Below are positions 18,708 to 26,641 of a stretch of 64,000 nt of DNA, piece by piece (position 1 is the first letter of the stretch; each line of letters begins with the position of its first letter). The DNA lies in NCBI GenBank assembly GCA_964291635.2, contig OZ219894.1, positions 124,001 through 188,000 of the forward strand. Direction: 5' to 3'. Made by a program: the position numbers and the translations under genes. The stretch is from JAPPHA01 sp964291635 (lineage in GTDB: Bacteria; Pseudomonadota; Alphaproteobacteria; Rhodobacterales; Rhodobacteraceae). The notes beneath the pieces were generated by a model. It did no database searches, was not told the origin of the DNA, and was given only the letters and a program-made list of their open reading frames with translations.

Positions 18708-19991
18708 TCAGGTGCCCAGAGCCCGGTGGGCAAAGTCTGCGACATCAAGCAATCGAGCGTCACTGAATCGTGGTGCGATCAGTTGGATGCCCAACGGAAG
18801 ACCGTTTCCCGACTGTCCAACTGGAATGGCCACGCAGGGGACCCCAAGCAGGTTCCACATTCGTGAGAACAGCGGATCGCCGGTGGCATCCAGGCCTTCA
18901 GGTGCGGCTCCGGGTGCTGAGGGAACCAAGAGCGCATCGACGTCGTGAAACAGCTGGTCGAACATCGCGTTGGCCAAATCTCGAGTCTCGAGAGCTTTGC
19001 CGTAGGCGGCCTCGTTCACGTCGCGGCCGATTTCGACCAGGGTGGCAAACTGCGGACTGATCCGGTCACCGTAGGTGTCGAATTCATGCGAACGGTCGCG
19101 GGCGGCCTCGTACGCCATGACAGTTTCCTGCGCTGAAGTCAGTTTCGAAAACAAAGGCGGGTGCGCGACCTCAAGTGTTTCCGTACCGGTTTCGGCCAGG
19201 CACGCCAATGCGCGGATACAGGTGTCCCGCATCTCGATTTCGCTATCCTGCCAATGCGGGCCCCGCATGAGGCCGATGCGCGGCAGGGCTTCGCCGAAAT
19301 CCGGTGGGTCGGGCGGTTCGGTGCCGGTCAGAACGGCGCGGGAAAGCATCAGGTCGTACGGATCGCGCGCCATGACCCCCAGGGCGTCGAGCGACGATGA
19401 CAGTGCCATCACCCCGGGCAGGTCGAAACTTCCAGTCGTCGGCTTGAACGCAGCGACGCCGCAGTACGCTGCCGGCCGGATCAGCGAACCGGCGGTTTGT
19501 GAACCGAAGGCCAGCGGCGCCATGAAATCCGCCACTGCGGCTGCCGATCCCGAGGAGGAACCGCCGGGAGTATGATCCGGATTATGCGGGTTTGCCGTCT
19601 TGCCCGGCTGAAAATAGGCGAACTCCGTCGTCACGGTCTTGCCGACGGGAATGGCGCCGGCATCGAGGAACGCCTGCACGCATGCAGCGTTCTTCTCAGG
19701 GTAGCGCTTTTCATAAGGCTCGAAACCCCAGCCGGTCGGCATGTCCTGCGTGTCGATGATGTCCTTGATGACGAAGGGTATGCCATGGAGCGGGCCGCCA
19801 GCTGGTAACCGGTCGGCCGCAACGGCCCGTTTCATGGCGCGTTCGGCGTCGAGGAACTGGAATGCGCCGATAACGCCTTCGCGAGCTTCAATTCGTGCAA
19901 GATGCGCAGCCATGACCGCGCTGGGGGTCGTTGAACCTTCCCGGATCAGCCGCGCCAGTTCATGTGCCGGCAGGCGGTTCAGCTCACTCAT
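18708..19991 (-). CDS. Amidase signature family hydrolase
   Basis: This 427-residue amidase hydrolyses a carboxamide or related C-N bond with a Ser-cisSer-Lys triad. The lysine is in GIPFVIKDIIDTQDMPT (Lys about residue 75). The two serines are in the glycine/serine-rich block PGGSSSGSAAAVADF and the following GSQTAGSLIRPA (about 143-172). The C-terminal GNGLPLGIQLIAPRFSDARLL is typical. The start ATG overlaps the stop of the DUF1116 gene by 4 bases (ATGA), so it is the last gene of a tightly coupled five- or six-gene operon. Family members act on very diverse amides, carbamates and ureas, and the neighbours suggest an unusual nitrogen-containing substrate. Confidence 0.93.
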   Translation of the reverse strand: MSELNRLPAHELARLIREGSTTPSAVMAAHLARIEAREGVIGAFQFLDAERAMKRAVAADRLPAGGPLHGIPFVIKDIIDTQDMPTGWGFEPYEKRYPEKNAACVQAFLDAGAIPVGKTVTTEFAYFQPGKTANPHNPDHTPGGSSSGSAAAVADFMAPLAFGSQTAGSLIRPAAYCGVAAFKPTTGSFDLPGVMALSSSLDALGVMARDPYDLMLSRAVLTGTEPPDPPDFGEALPRIGLMRGPHWQDSEIEMRDTCIRALACLAETGTETLEVAHPPLFSKLTSAQETVMAYEAARDRSHEFDTYGDRISPQFATLVEIGRDVNEAAYGKALETRDLANAMFDQLFHDVDALLVPSAPGAAPEGLDATGDPLFSRMWNLLGVPCVAIPVGQSGNGLPLGIQLIAPRFSDARLLDVADFAHRALGT

Positions 19992-21181
19992 GGATCAAGC
20001 GCGTCCAGGGCGGCGGAAAAGGGTGCGACAGGCATGTTGTAGACGCCGCCGCCCAGGCGGCCCGCCTTCCCCTGACTGTCAAGGATACCCAGGCCAACCA
20101 CGGGCCCGGCCTTTCGTGCGACAACTGCGCGCGCCGTACTGCCCAACTCGACGCCTAGGTCGCGGAAGTTTGGATGTGCTCCAACCGACAGGTTCGAACT
20201 GCGCGCCAACGCGTCATCGGGCAGGTATGGCCCGAGGTTCTTCAACTGTTCGGGAGAAAGCGCGATCGCCATGGCGCCAAGTCCAAAGGCGTCGACCACG
20301 GCGCTATCGCCGATGGCTCCAAGGGCACGGTCACCCGGCAAATCCACGTCGAATTTGCCGATGGGTGGAGAGGCTTCTGTCGTGAACCATTGACCCGAAA
20401 GACCGGAGATCTGGATTCCCACCTCGCGCCCGTTGCCGCCTGCAGCAGTGACAAAGCTCGATCCTTCGATGCCTTCGGCCAGCTTCATCATGATCTTGGT
20501 CGCTGCCATCCAGAGGTTGAGGAAAAGCGAGGGCGACGACGCCATGAACTCGAGCACGTCGTTGTCGGAAATGCCGTCTTCAGTGCGGTCCGTCAGTTCC
20601 GCAACCAGTGCCGAAGTTGAGACCGGGGTCCGTCCGTGACAATCGTCGCCGCCGGCCAGGCCCGCTGCCGCCAGCGGGACCAGGGCCAGGCCTTCCGCCA
20701 GCCCTCCCTCCAGCACGTCCAGAAACCGGGTGTTGAGCCAGCGAACGTGCTCCAGCACGGCCTCTGACCGAAGCCCCAACCGCATCGACGGCCGCGATCC
20801 GCCATTTATCGGCGTGAAAACCCGGTGCTGGCCATGCCAGGCATCATAGACGGCGTGCAGCGGCATCGACGCGGAGACCACGGCGGCGAGCGGGACCACC
20901 ACATCATGGTCCTGCGCCGGTTTGAGGATGATCTCACCTCTCGATATCATCGCCCCGGCCTGATCGAAATCGCGGGCAATCCCCTCGAAAACGGCGGCGA
21001 CGCAGGCGGAATTGAAGATCGGCGCGGTGATGAGATCAGGTGTCGCGAATGCGGGACCCGCATGCAGCAGAACGTTTTCGGCCAGCCCCAGCGCGTCCTT
21101 TCCGGTGTTGAACCGGTTCCAGACCGGCTGGGTCACCATTGCCCTGTCGAATGCCAGCCGGTCGGCGGGGTGAACCATCAA
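19988..21181 (-). CDS. DUF1116 protein, AllG/YlbE-like (oxamate carbamoyltransferase subunit homologue)
   Basis: The 397-residue protein aligns by eye along most of its length with Escherichia coli YlbE/AllG. Shared landmarks are LLHAGPAFA (about residue 38-46), FEGIARDFDQA, the VSASMPLHAVYDAWHGQHRV block (about 108-127; compare TSASMPMLVVEN in YlbE), GDDCHGRTPVSTSALVAEL (about 184-202), SLFLNLWMA, FVTAAGGNGREVGIQISGL and IGDSAVVDAFGLGAMAIAL. In enterobacteria AllG works with AllF (FdrA) and AllH in the oxamate carbamoyltransferase step of allantoin breakdown. No FdrA or AllH homologue is seen in this window. It overlaps both neighbours by 4 bases. A carbamoyl- or acyl-transfer role is an inference from homology. 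Confidence 0.82.
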   Translation of the reverse strand: MMVHPADRLAFDRAMVTQPVWNRFNTGKDALGLAENVLLHAGPAFATPDLITAPIFNSACVAAVFEGIARDFDQAGAMISRGEIILKPAQDHDVVVPLAAVVSASMPLHAVYDAWHGQHRVFTPINGGSRPSMRLGLRSEAVLEHVRWLNTRFLDVLEGGLAEGLALVPLAAAGLAGGDDCHGRTPVSTSALVAELTDRTEDGISDNDVLEFMASSPSLFLNLWMAATKIMMKLAEGIEGSSFVTAAGGNGREVGIQISGLSGQWFTTEASPPIGKFDVDLPGDRALGAIGDSAVVDAFGLGAMAIALSPEQLKNLGPYLPDDALARSSNLSVGAHPNFRDLGVELGSTARAVVARKAGPVVGLGILDSQGKAGRLGGGVYNMPVAPFSAALDALDP

Positions 21182-21804
21182 ACGATCTCCGGCGGGATGA
21201 CCCAGGTTTCCGAGAAATAAAGAAAGGCGGTCGTCGTCTCGAAACCGGCCTGCACCCTGGTCCCCAACACGCCGGGCAAGGCGTGCCCGTTGACGATGAT
21301 CTCTGCGCTTCGCGCGGGCACCAGCAGGGTGAACATCGTGTGTTCCGCGGTGCCGACCTGATCTGGGGTGAGTTCCAGTGCGCGCGGCGTTTCCAGATCT
21401 TCCCAGACCAGTTCCACCGCCAGATCGCCTCCAGCGACCGTCTCGGAATAACGATGCCCCATCGGGTCGCCTGCCGGGCGCACCGTCTGCGCGTGTACCT
21501 CCTGAAGGGTGGCGAACGCGGGGGCATTGGCGAAGACGGCCAGCTTGCCGATAAAATTCTCCTTCAGAAACGAGGTAAGCGCGGCGTTATCCGACATGAT
21601 CACATTGGGCGCCCCGGGCGCTCCCGCGACCGCGCCCGGCGTACCGTAAAGCAAGAGCACCTGTCCCTGGCCGACCGGCGACCACGCGACGCGAAAGAAC
21701 AGCGCCATGGCGGAGAAGTCGCCATTGGCGTCCTTGAGCAGAATGCCGGGATTCTCGCCCGTCCAATCCACGGTTCCGGGCGTGACTGGTTCGTTGAGAG
21801 GCAT
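21178..21804 (-). CDS. Unrecognised 208-residue protein, paralogue of the adjacent upstream gene
   Basis: I do not recognise this family. The protein is clearly a tandem paralogue of the product of 21804-22439, with the same blocks in the same order. These are WTGENPGILLK (about residue 14-24), ALFFRV (34-39), PNVIMSDN (66-73), RYSET (118-122), ELVWED (131-136), FTLLVPARSAEIIVNG (158-173) and a C-terminal TAFLYFSETWVIPPE. There is no signal peptide or membrane helix, and no cysteine or histidine pattern that would suggest a metal site. The ATG shares a base with the stop of its paralogue, and its own stop overlaps the DUF1116 start by 4 bases. The pair may form a heterodimer serving the amidase, DUF1116 protein or Rieske enzyme. 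Confidence 0.85.
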   Translation of the reverse strand: MPLNEPVTPGTVDWTGENPGILLKDANGDFSAMALFFRVAWSPVGQGQVLLLYGTPGAVAGAPGAPNVIMSDNAALTSFLKENFIGKLAVFANAPAFATLQEVHAQTVRPAGDPMGHRYSETVAGGDLAVELVWEDLETPRALELTPDQVGTAEHTMFTLLVPARSAEIIVNGHALPGVLGTRVQAGFETTTAFLYFSETWVIPPEIV

Positions 21805-22439
21805 CAGCTTTCCTCCTGAGGCGTGACCCATGTTTCGGAAAAGGCCAGAAAGGCGGTGGACATCGTACGGCCGAAGAACTGCCGGTCGGCGACCTGACCG
21901 TGCAATTTTGTGCCATTGATCCTGACTTCGGCTGCCTTCGCTTCGAGGAACACCGAATACATTTCGTGCGCCTTGGTGGCGGAATTCTCTTTCGTGACCT
22001 CCACTGGCAACGGCGGTCCCATGTCGCGCCAGACCAGCTCGAGCGTCACCCCCGAGCCCCTCAGGGTCTCGGAATAGCGGCTTTTCAGATCGCCCGGGCG
22101 TTTCTCGACGCTGTCGCAATCGAGCCATGCCATCGCGCCAAGTCCCGCCTTTCCGATGAATGTGGGCATCCTGGTCACCCACCCATCCACGATCCAGCGC
22201 ATAAGGCGCTGGTTGTCGGTCATGATCAGGTTCGGCACCTCCGGCCAACCCCTGGCCTCGTCAGGTGCGCCCAACACCAACCCGGCATGGCCGCGACCAT
22301 GGGGCGACAGGACCACGCGAAAAAACAGGGCGAGCACGTCGTATCGCGTGCTGGCGGGGTCATTCCTGAGGTAGATTCCCGGGTTTTCGCCGGACCACTC
22401 GACCCGGCCGGGATTGATCGAAGTCCGATTCATGCCCAT
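21804..22439 (-). CDS. Unrecognised 211-residue protein, first of a tandem paralogous pair
   Basis: This is the sister of the next gene, with blocks WSGENPGIYLR (about residue 15-25), ALFFRV (37-42), PNLIMTDN (69-76), RYSET (121-125), ELVWRD (134-139), KAAEVRING (168-176) and C-terminal STAFLAFSETWVTPQE. The two products are similar over their entire length and near-equal in size, so they arose by gene duplication. It overlaps the end of the Rieske oxygenase gene by 10 bases, showing operon membership. The composition suggests a soluble, mostly beta-strand protein. No domain name can be given. A small cupin-like or lipocalin-like fold is conceivable but unsupported. Confidence 0.85.
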   Translation of the reverse strand: MGMNRTSINPGRVEWSGENPGIYLRNDPASTRYDVLALFFRVVLSPHGRGHAGLVLGAPDEARGWPEVPNLIMTDNQRLMRWIVDGWVTRMPTFIGKAGLGAMAWLDCDSVEKRPGDLKSRYSETLRGSGVTLELVWRDMGPPLPVEVTKENSATKAHEMYSVFLEAKAAEVRINGTKLHGQVADRQFFGRTMSTAFLAFSETWVTPQEES

Positions 22440-23797
22440 CCTTCCTCGTATTCTTTCAATGCGGTTTCGATGTGCGCGCGGCGAGCCTTTCCGGTCAGGT
22501 GATCGCCGGATCTGAGGATGTCAGCAACCTTGAAAGACACTTCCTTCAACAGCGCGCCGTCTTCGCGGCCCACCTGCCTGGGAATGCGGAGCACGGTGTC
22601 ACCGGCATAGGTCGGAATTATCCCTTCGAAAGTGTCAGTCGGCTGTGGCGGCCGCTCGCCGCTCTGAAGCGCCCGGATCGCTTTGCGCAACATCCGCCGC
22701 ACCTTGGCCACGCCGCGATCGCTGAACGACAGGTTCTCGCGCGCATGAACATTGATCGGGCCCTGGCTGACCCACGCGTCGTAATCGCCGGGATCGCGCT
22801 GACGCATCTCGTAGGGCCGGTCCGGACCCTGGCCATAGAAATCGGTCTTGCCGAATCCTACCTGGCTGCGGTCCGTCAAACCGCGCGGGTCGTCATTGAA
22901 CGATGCGTCACGGAAGTGGCGCCAGGCGATAACCATGGTGGTCGTGTCGTCAATCGGCGTGACCCACCTGGTCAGGCCGCCGCGCCCGAAATAGCGCGAC
23001 TGGTCCGGCACCGGGAAATGGCCGCCATTCTGGGTGAACGACGGCAGCATGTGATCGTGAACCCGCACCCAGACGAAGTCGCCATCACGGCGGACATTGG
23101 TATAGAATTCGCCAGTTGCGCACCCGTGAAACTCGATCATCGGCATGTGCGCGAATGACTCGTGAAACTGAACGCGCGCGGCCCGCGTGTGCAGGTAGAC
23201 CACGTGGAACGGGTCCCAGGCGTTTTCCATCACCTGGAGCCAGTTGCAGGGTGACTTGATGAGATAGGGAACCATTTCGTCCCCTTCGTCATCGAAAGTA
23301 TCCATGACTGGAAAAGGAGGTTGTTCGGCGTTCGGGCCCATATAGGCGAATGCCAACCCCTTGTATTCAATCACCGGGTAGGCCCCGAGGCGGGCCTTGT
23401 TCCTGACCTGGCTCGCAGGGGGTTCGCAGGGAGTTTCCAGGACGGTACCGTCCAGCCCGTATTTCCAGCCATGATAGGAACAGCGGATGCCGCCTTCCTC
23501 GATGATGCCGAATTCCAGACTCATGTTCCGATGACAGCAGTGCAGATGGGTCAAGCCCAGTTTGCCTTCCTTCTTCTCGCGGAACAGCACGAGATCTTCG
23601 CCGAGAATGCGGATGCGATAGGGCAATTCGCCGATCTGGTCCGTCATCGCAACCGGCATCCAGTACCGCCGCAAGTATTCTCCACAGGGTGTGCCGGGGC
23701 CGACCTCCGTCAGTTCGGAGTCGTGTTCCTGGGACCAGACGGCCTGCAGGTCGTGGCCGCGGAACTTTCCTTCGGGAGGCCGGAGGTGGTCAGCCAT
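22430..23797 (-). CDS. Rieske non-heme iron oxygenase, alpha subunit (phthalate dioxygenase-like)
   Basis: This 455-residue oxygenase uses a Rieske [2Fe-2S] centre and a mononuclear iron for hydroxylation or O-/N-demethylation. The Rieske ligands are the C-x-H of LHCCHRNMSLEFG (about residue 84-96) and the C-x2-H of IRCSYHGWKYG (about 103-113). The catalytic iron site is in NAWDPFHVVYLHTRA (about 192-206), with D-x2-H-x4-H spacing. The size and motif context resemble phthalate 4,5-dioxygenase-like oxygenases that lack a beta subunit. No reductase or ferredoxin gene is adjacent, so electrons must come from a protein encoded elsewhere. The gene starts 45 bases after the aldehyde dehydrogenase stop and overlaps the next gene by 10 bases. 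Confidence 0.93.
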   Translation of the reverse strand: MADHLRPPEGKFRGHDLQAVWSQEHDSELTEVGPGTPCGEYLRRYWMPVAMTDQIGELPYRIRILGEDLVLFREKKEGKLGLTHLHCCHRNMSLEFGIIEEGGIRCSYHGWKYGLDGTVLETPCEPPASQVRNKARLGAYPVIEYKGLAFAYMGPNAEQPPFPVMDTFDDEGDEMVPYLIKSPCNWLQVMENAWDPFHVVYLHTRAARVQFHESFAHMPMIEFHGCATGEFYTNVRRDGDFVWVRVHDHMLPSFTQNGGHFPVPDQSRYFGRGGLTRWVTPIDDTTTMVIAWRHFRDASFNDDPRGLTDRSQVGFGKTDFYGQGPDRPYEMRQRDPGDYDAWVSQGPINVHARENLSFSDRGVAKVRRMLRKAIRALQSGERPPQPTDTFEGIIPTYAGDTVLRIPRQVGREDGALLKEVSFKVADILRSGDHLTGKARRAHIETALKEYEEGWA

Positions 23798-23842
23798 TGG
23801 TTCATGAGTCCTTCTGCATGTGTTCCGACGAAACCCGAGCGG

Positions 23843-25297
23843 TCAGGGAAACGGGTCAGGTACCGCTTTCAGCCCGGTCCAGACCGACTTGCACTGGAGG
23901 AACTCTCGAACGGCGTGGGGGCCCAGTTCGCGTCCATAGCCTGACGACTTGACGCCCCCGATCGGGCTGCCCGGATCGACGCTGCGATAGTGATTCAGGT
24001 AGACAGTGCCGGCTTCGATCAGGTCAGCGATGCGGGCTGCCCGATCCGGGTCGGTCGTCCACACGCCCGCCGCAAGACCGTAGGCGCTGTCATTTGCTTG
24101 TGCAATGGCGTCTTCCTCGCCATCGAATGTCGAGATGGCCAGAACCGGTCCGAACACTTCGTCGCGCCAGATCGCCATGTCTCGCGTGACCCGGTCAAAA
24201 ACCGTGGGACCGATAAAAAAACCGATCATGTCCCTTGCACTCTCCCTCCCGTCGAGAAGGCAGCGTGCGCCATCGGCCTTGGCCTGCGTGATCATCGCGC
24301 GCACTTTCTCCAGATTGGGCCCGTTTGCAAGCGGCCCGACCTGAGTGGCCGGATCCCCCGGATCGCCCATTTTCAGGCGGCGCGCACGACCCAGGATCCG
24401 TTCGGTCAGCGTGTCCTTGAGCGACGCCTCAACGATGAGGCGCGAACCGGCAACACAGGTTTGCCCGTTGGACAGGAATATTCCCGACAGGATGCCGTTG
24501 ACTGCATTGTCAAGATCGCAATCCGCAAACACCAGTTGTGGCGACTTGCCGCCCAGTTCCAGCGTGGTTGGTACAACGCGTTTGGCGGCTGCCTCGGCGA
24601 CCTTTGCTCCACCCGAATCGGATCCCGTAAAGGTCACCTTGCGCGCGAGGGGATGGCGCACCAATGCGTTACCGACCTCGTGCCCATATCCCGTCACCAC
24701 GTTCAACAGGCCGGATGGAAGACCCGCGGCATGGGCCAGACTGGCGAACTGCAGCGTTGATGCCGAGGCCATCTCCGAGGGTTTGACGACAACTGAATTG
24801 CCCGCTGCCAGTGCCGGGGCAAGTTTCCAGGCAAGAATCATCAGCGGTGAATTCCAGGGTGTGATCGCCACCACGACACCGTAAGGCAGAAAATGTGTCG
24901 CACATTGGACCCCAGTTACCGAGACGTCCTGTTTTTCCGCCATCATGTGACGCGCCTGATCGGCAAAATGCCGATACCAGCAGTGCAGCCCCGTGAACTG
25001 TCCGCGTATTTCCGTTATGCGCTTGCCATTGTCTCGAATTTCAGGTTCGACAAGCTCTTCCCAACCAACCTCGATCCAGTCGGCAAGTTGATCCAGTTTG
25101 TCTGCACGGTCACACGCGGACAATCGCAACCATCGGCCGAATGCCGCGTGCGCCGAGCGCATGGCGCGGTCCGCATCGTCCTCGTCACACCTGGCGATTT
25201 TACACCATGCTTCCCCGGTTGCGGGGTCAACACTCTCGATAACCGGCCCGCTCCAGGGCACGAATCTTCCCTCGACGAATGGCGCAAATACGTTCAC
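23843..25297 (-). CDS. NAD(P)-dependent aldehyde dehydrogenase
   Basis: The protein is a 484-residue ALDH-superfamily enzyme oxidising an aldehyde to its acid. Landmarks are the cofactor-binding FLPYGVVVAITPWNSPLM and KPSEMASASTL, TFTGSDSGGAKVAE, the catalytic glutamate in TTLELGGKSPQLVFAD and the catalytic cysteine in FLSNGQTCVAGSRLIVE. EVFGPVLAISTF follows near the end. I chose GTG at 25297 (MNVFAPFVEGRFVPW), which gives the normal family length. An open frame from 25492 would add 65 residues without similarity. This GTG overlaps the stop codon of a 43-codon frame (GTGA), suggesting coupled translation. It heads the minus-strand operon and is divergent from the aminotransferase gene. Confidence 0.93.
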   Translation of the reverse strand: MNVFAPFVEGRFVPWSGPVIESVDPATGEAWCKIARCDEDDADRAMRSAHAAFGRWLRLSACDRADKLDQLADWIEVGWEELVEPEIRDNGKRITEIRGQFTGLHCWYRHFADQARHMMAEKQDVSVTGVQCATHFLPYGVVVAITPWNSPLMILAWKLAPALAAGNSVVVKPSEMASASTLQFASLAHAAGLPSGLLNVVTGYGHEVGNALVRHPLARKVTFTGSDSGGAKVAEAAAKRVVPTTLELGGKSPQLVFADCDLDNAVNGILSGIFLSNGQTCVAGSRLIVEASLKDTLTERILGRARRLKMGDPGDPATQVGPLANGPNLEKVRAMITQAKADGARCLLDGRESARDMIGFFIGPTVFDRVTRDMAIWRDEVFGPVLAISTFDGEEDAIAQANDSAYGLAAGVWTTDPDRAARIADLIEAGTVYLNHYRSVDPGSPIGGVKSSGYGRELGPHAVREFLQCKSVWTGLKAVPDPFP

Positions 25298-25425
25298 TGA
25301 CCGAACTCTGCCAGGGACCACGCGGCAGCGGCTAAAGTTGCTTTCGGCGAAAAACGGCTGGCAAACCCGATGCCGACAGAATCGGCAGCAATCGAACGCC
25401 GGCCAATCTTGCCTTCGATGATCAT
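25294..25425 (-). CDS. Possible 43-codon leader frame before the aldehyde dehydrogenase
   Basis: ATG at 25425 opens a frame beginning MIIEGKIGRRSIAADSVGIG that ends in TGA at 25294-25296. The stop overlaps the GTG start of the aldehyde dehydrogenase in a GTGA arrangement. A GAGAGGGC purine-rich stretch precedes the ATG. The product is not recognised and may only serve to couple translation, or may be the remains of a longer gene. Confidence 0.35.
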   Translation of the reverse strand: MIIEGKIGRRSIAADSVGIGFASRFSPKATLAAAAWSLAEFGQ

Positions 25426-25491
25426 GCGGGCCCTCTCGGATAAGGTAATGGGCGTCCCTTGATGCCCTGTATATAATTTTTTTGAAATCCA

Positions 25492-25511
25492 CTTGTCAAT
25501 AACCTGACAAG
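25492..25511. promoter_or_regulatory. Perfect palindrome in the divergent promoter region
   Basis: CTTGTCA (25492-25498) and TGACAAG (25505-25511) are exact reverse complements around a 6-base spacer. A very AT-rich tract (about 25469-25484) lies beside it, as expected for a promoter. The site sits between the divergent aldehyde dehydrogenase and aminotransferase genes and could be bound by the LysR protein encoded at 28090, or by an unlinked GntR-type regulator whose sites have similar symmetry. Confidence 0.5.
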
Positions 25512-25516
25512 ATGTG

Positions 25517-26641
25517 ATGTATCAATTGGTTCAAACATGGGTTCGGTTGAGGATGCTTCACGCAAAGGCAGGGATCGCAAAGATACGACCACACATGCGG
25601 GGTGGTCACGACGAAAGCCTGCCTCCGATCACGGTGGCGTTGAATTCGAATGAAAACGCCTATGGTCCCTGCACGAATGCCCTTGCGGCGGCGCGTGCGG
25701 CGGCCAGCAGCCTCGAGCGTTATCTCGAAAGTCCCGGACGGATCCTGGCCTCCGCACTGGCGGACCGGTTCGATCTGGACGCCCGGAGAATTGCGATCGG
25801 GCCGGGCTCTGACGGCCTGCTGGCTCAGCTTGCACGAGCCTACCTGGGGCCCGGAACCCAACTTGTTCGCAGTGCAAACGGCTATCTCAAGGTTCCGAAC
25901 TACGCATACGCCAATGACGCCGAGGCGGTCTCGGTCGAAGACGACTGCTTCAGACCCTCGGTCGATAACATGATCAGGGCGCTGAATGAACGGACGCGTA
26001 TCGTCTACCTGGCGAATCCGGAAAACCCGGCGGGCACACACGTCAGCGGGAAAGAAGTTCGCCGCCTTCACGCGGCCCTTCCCGATAACGTACTCCTGGT
26101 GATCGATAGTGCCTACGAGGAGTACTGCGACGCCTCAGACTACGAGTCCGCAACAGGGCTGGTGGACGAAGCCGACAACGTGGTCATGTGCCGGACTTTC
26201 TCGAAGATCTTTGGTCTGGCCGGTGCGCGCGTTGGCTGGCTCTACGGACCCGAGCAGGTCGTTGACACCGTCCACCGCATTGGCCTGACGTTTCCGCTTG
26301 CCTCACCCTCGGTTGCAGCCGCCGTCGCAGCACTGGACGACACGGCTCACACCGAATTCGTCGCCCGGGCGAATGTGCAGGAACGGCGATGGATGACGGC
26401 CGAGATGGAGGCTTTGGGTCTTTCGGTGGTTCCAAGCCAAGCGAACTTCATACTTGTACATATCGGGGGCGAAGAAAAATCGGCCGAAGCGGCGACCGCG
26501 ACATTGCGGCGCAAGGGAATCGCGCTCCGTCGGTTTGCATCGCCCGCATACAGTGAACACGTCCGGATAACGCTTGGGCATCATCATGATCTGGCGGCGG
26601 CTCGGGACGCGCTTGCCAACTATCTCGACGGAAGCGTCTAA
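25517..26641 (+). CDS. PLP-dependent aminotransferase, HisC-like (class I/II)
   Basis: This roughly 374-residue fold-type I aminotransferase resembles histidinol-phosphate aminotransferase. Landmarks are ALNSNENAYGP (about residue 40-50), YLANPENPAGTHVS (about 160-173), VIDSAYEEYCD (about 195-205) and the PLP lysine in CRTFSKIFGLAGARVGWLYG (Lys about 227). ATG 25517 is the first ATG in frame. ATG 25553 is a good alternative because the operator-like palindrome ends at 25511. The stop overlaps the next gene's ATG by one base. No histidine-biosynthesis gene is near. Followed by a 2-oxoacid decarboxylase and opposite an aldehyde dehydrogenase, it more probably removes the amino group of an amino-acid substrate. 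Confidence 0.88.
   Translation: MYQLVQTWVRLRMLHAKAGIAKIRPHMRGGHDESLPPITVALNSNENAYGPCTNALAAARAAASSLERYLESPGRILASALADRFDLDARRIAIGPGSDGLLAQLARAYLGPGTQLVRSANGYLKVPNYAYANDAEAVSVEDDCFRPSVDNMIRALNERTRIVYLANPENPAGTHVSGKEVRRLHAALPDNVLLVIDSAYEEYCDASDYESATGLVDEADNVVMCRTFSKIFGLAGARVGWLYGPEQVVDTVHRIGLTFPLASPSVAAAVAALDDTAHTEFVARANVQERRWMTAEMEALGLSVVPSQANFILVHIGGEEKSAEAATATLRRKGIALRRFASPAYSEHVRITLGHHHDLAAARDALANYLDGSV

Noticed and set aside
25514..25516. GTG at 25514 as the aminotransferase start
   Set aside because: It lies immediately after the palindrome and is followed at once by ATG 25517. ATG 25517 or 25553 fits the family N-terminus at least as well.
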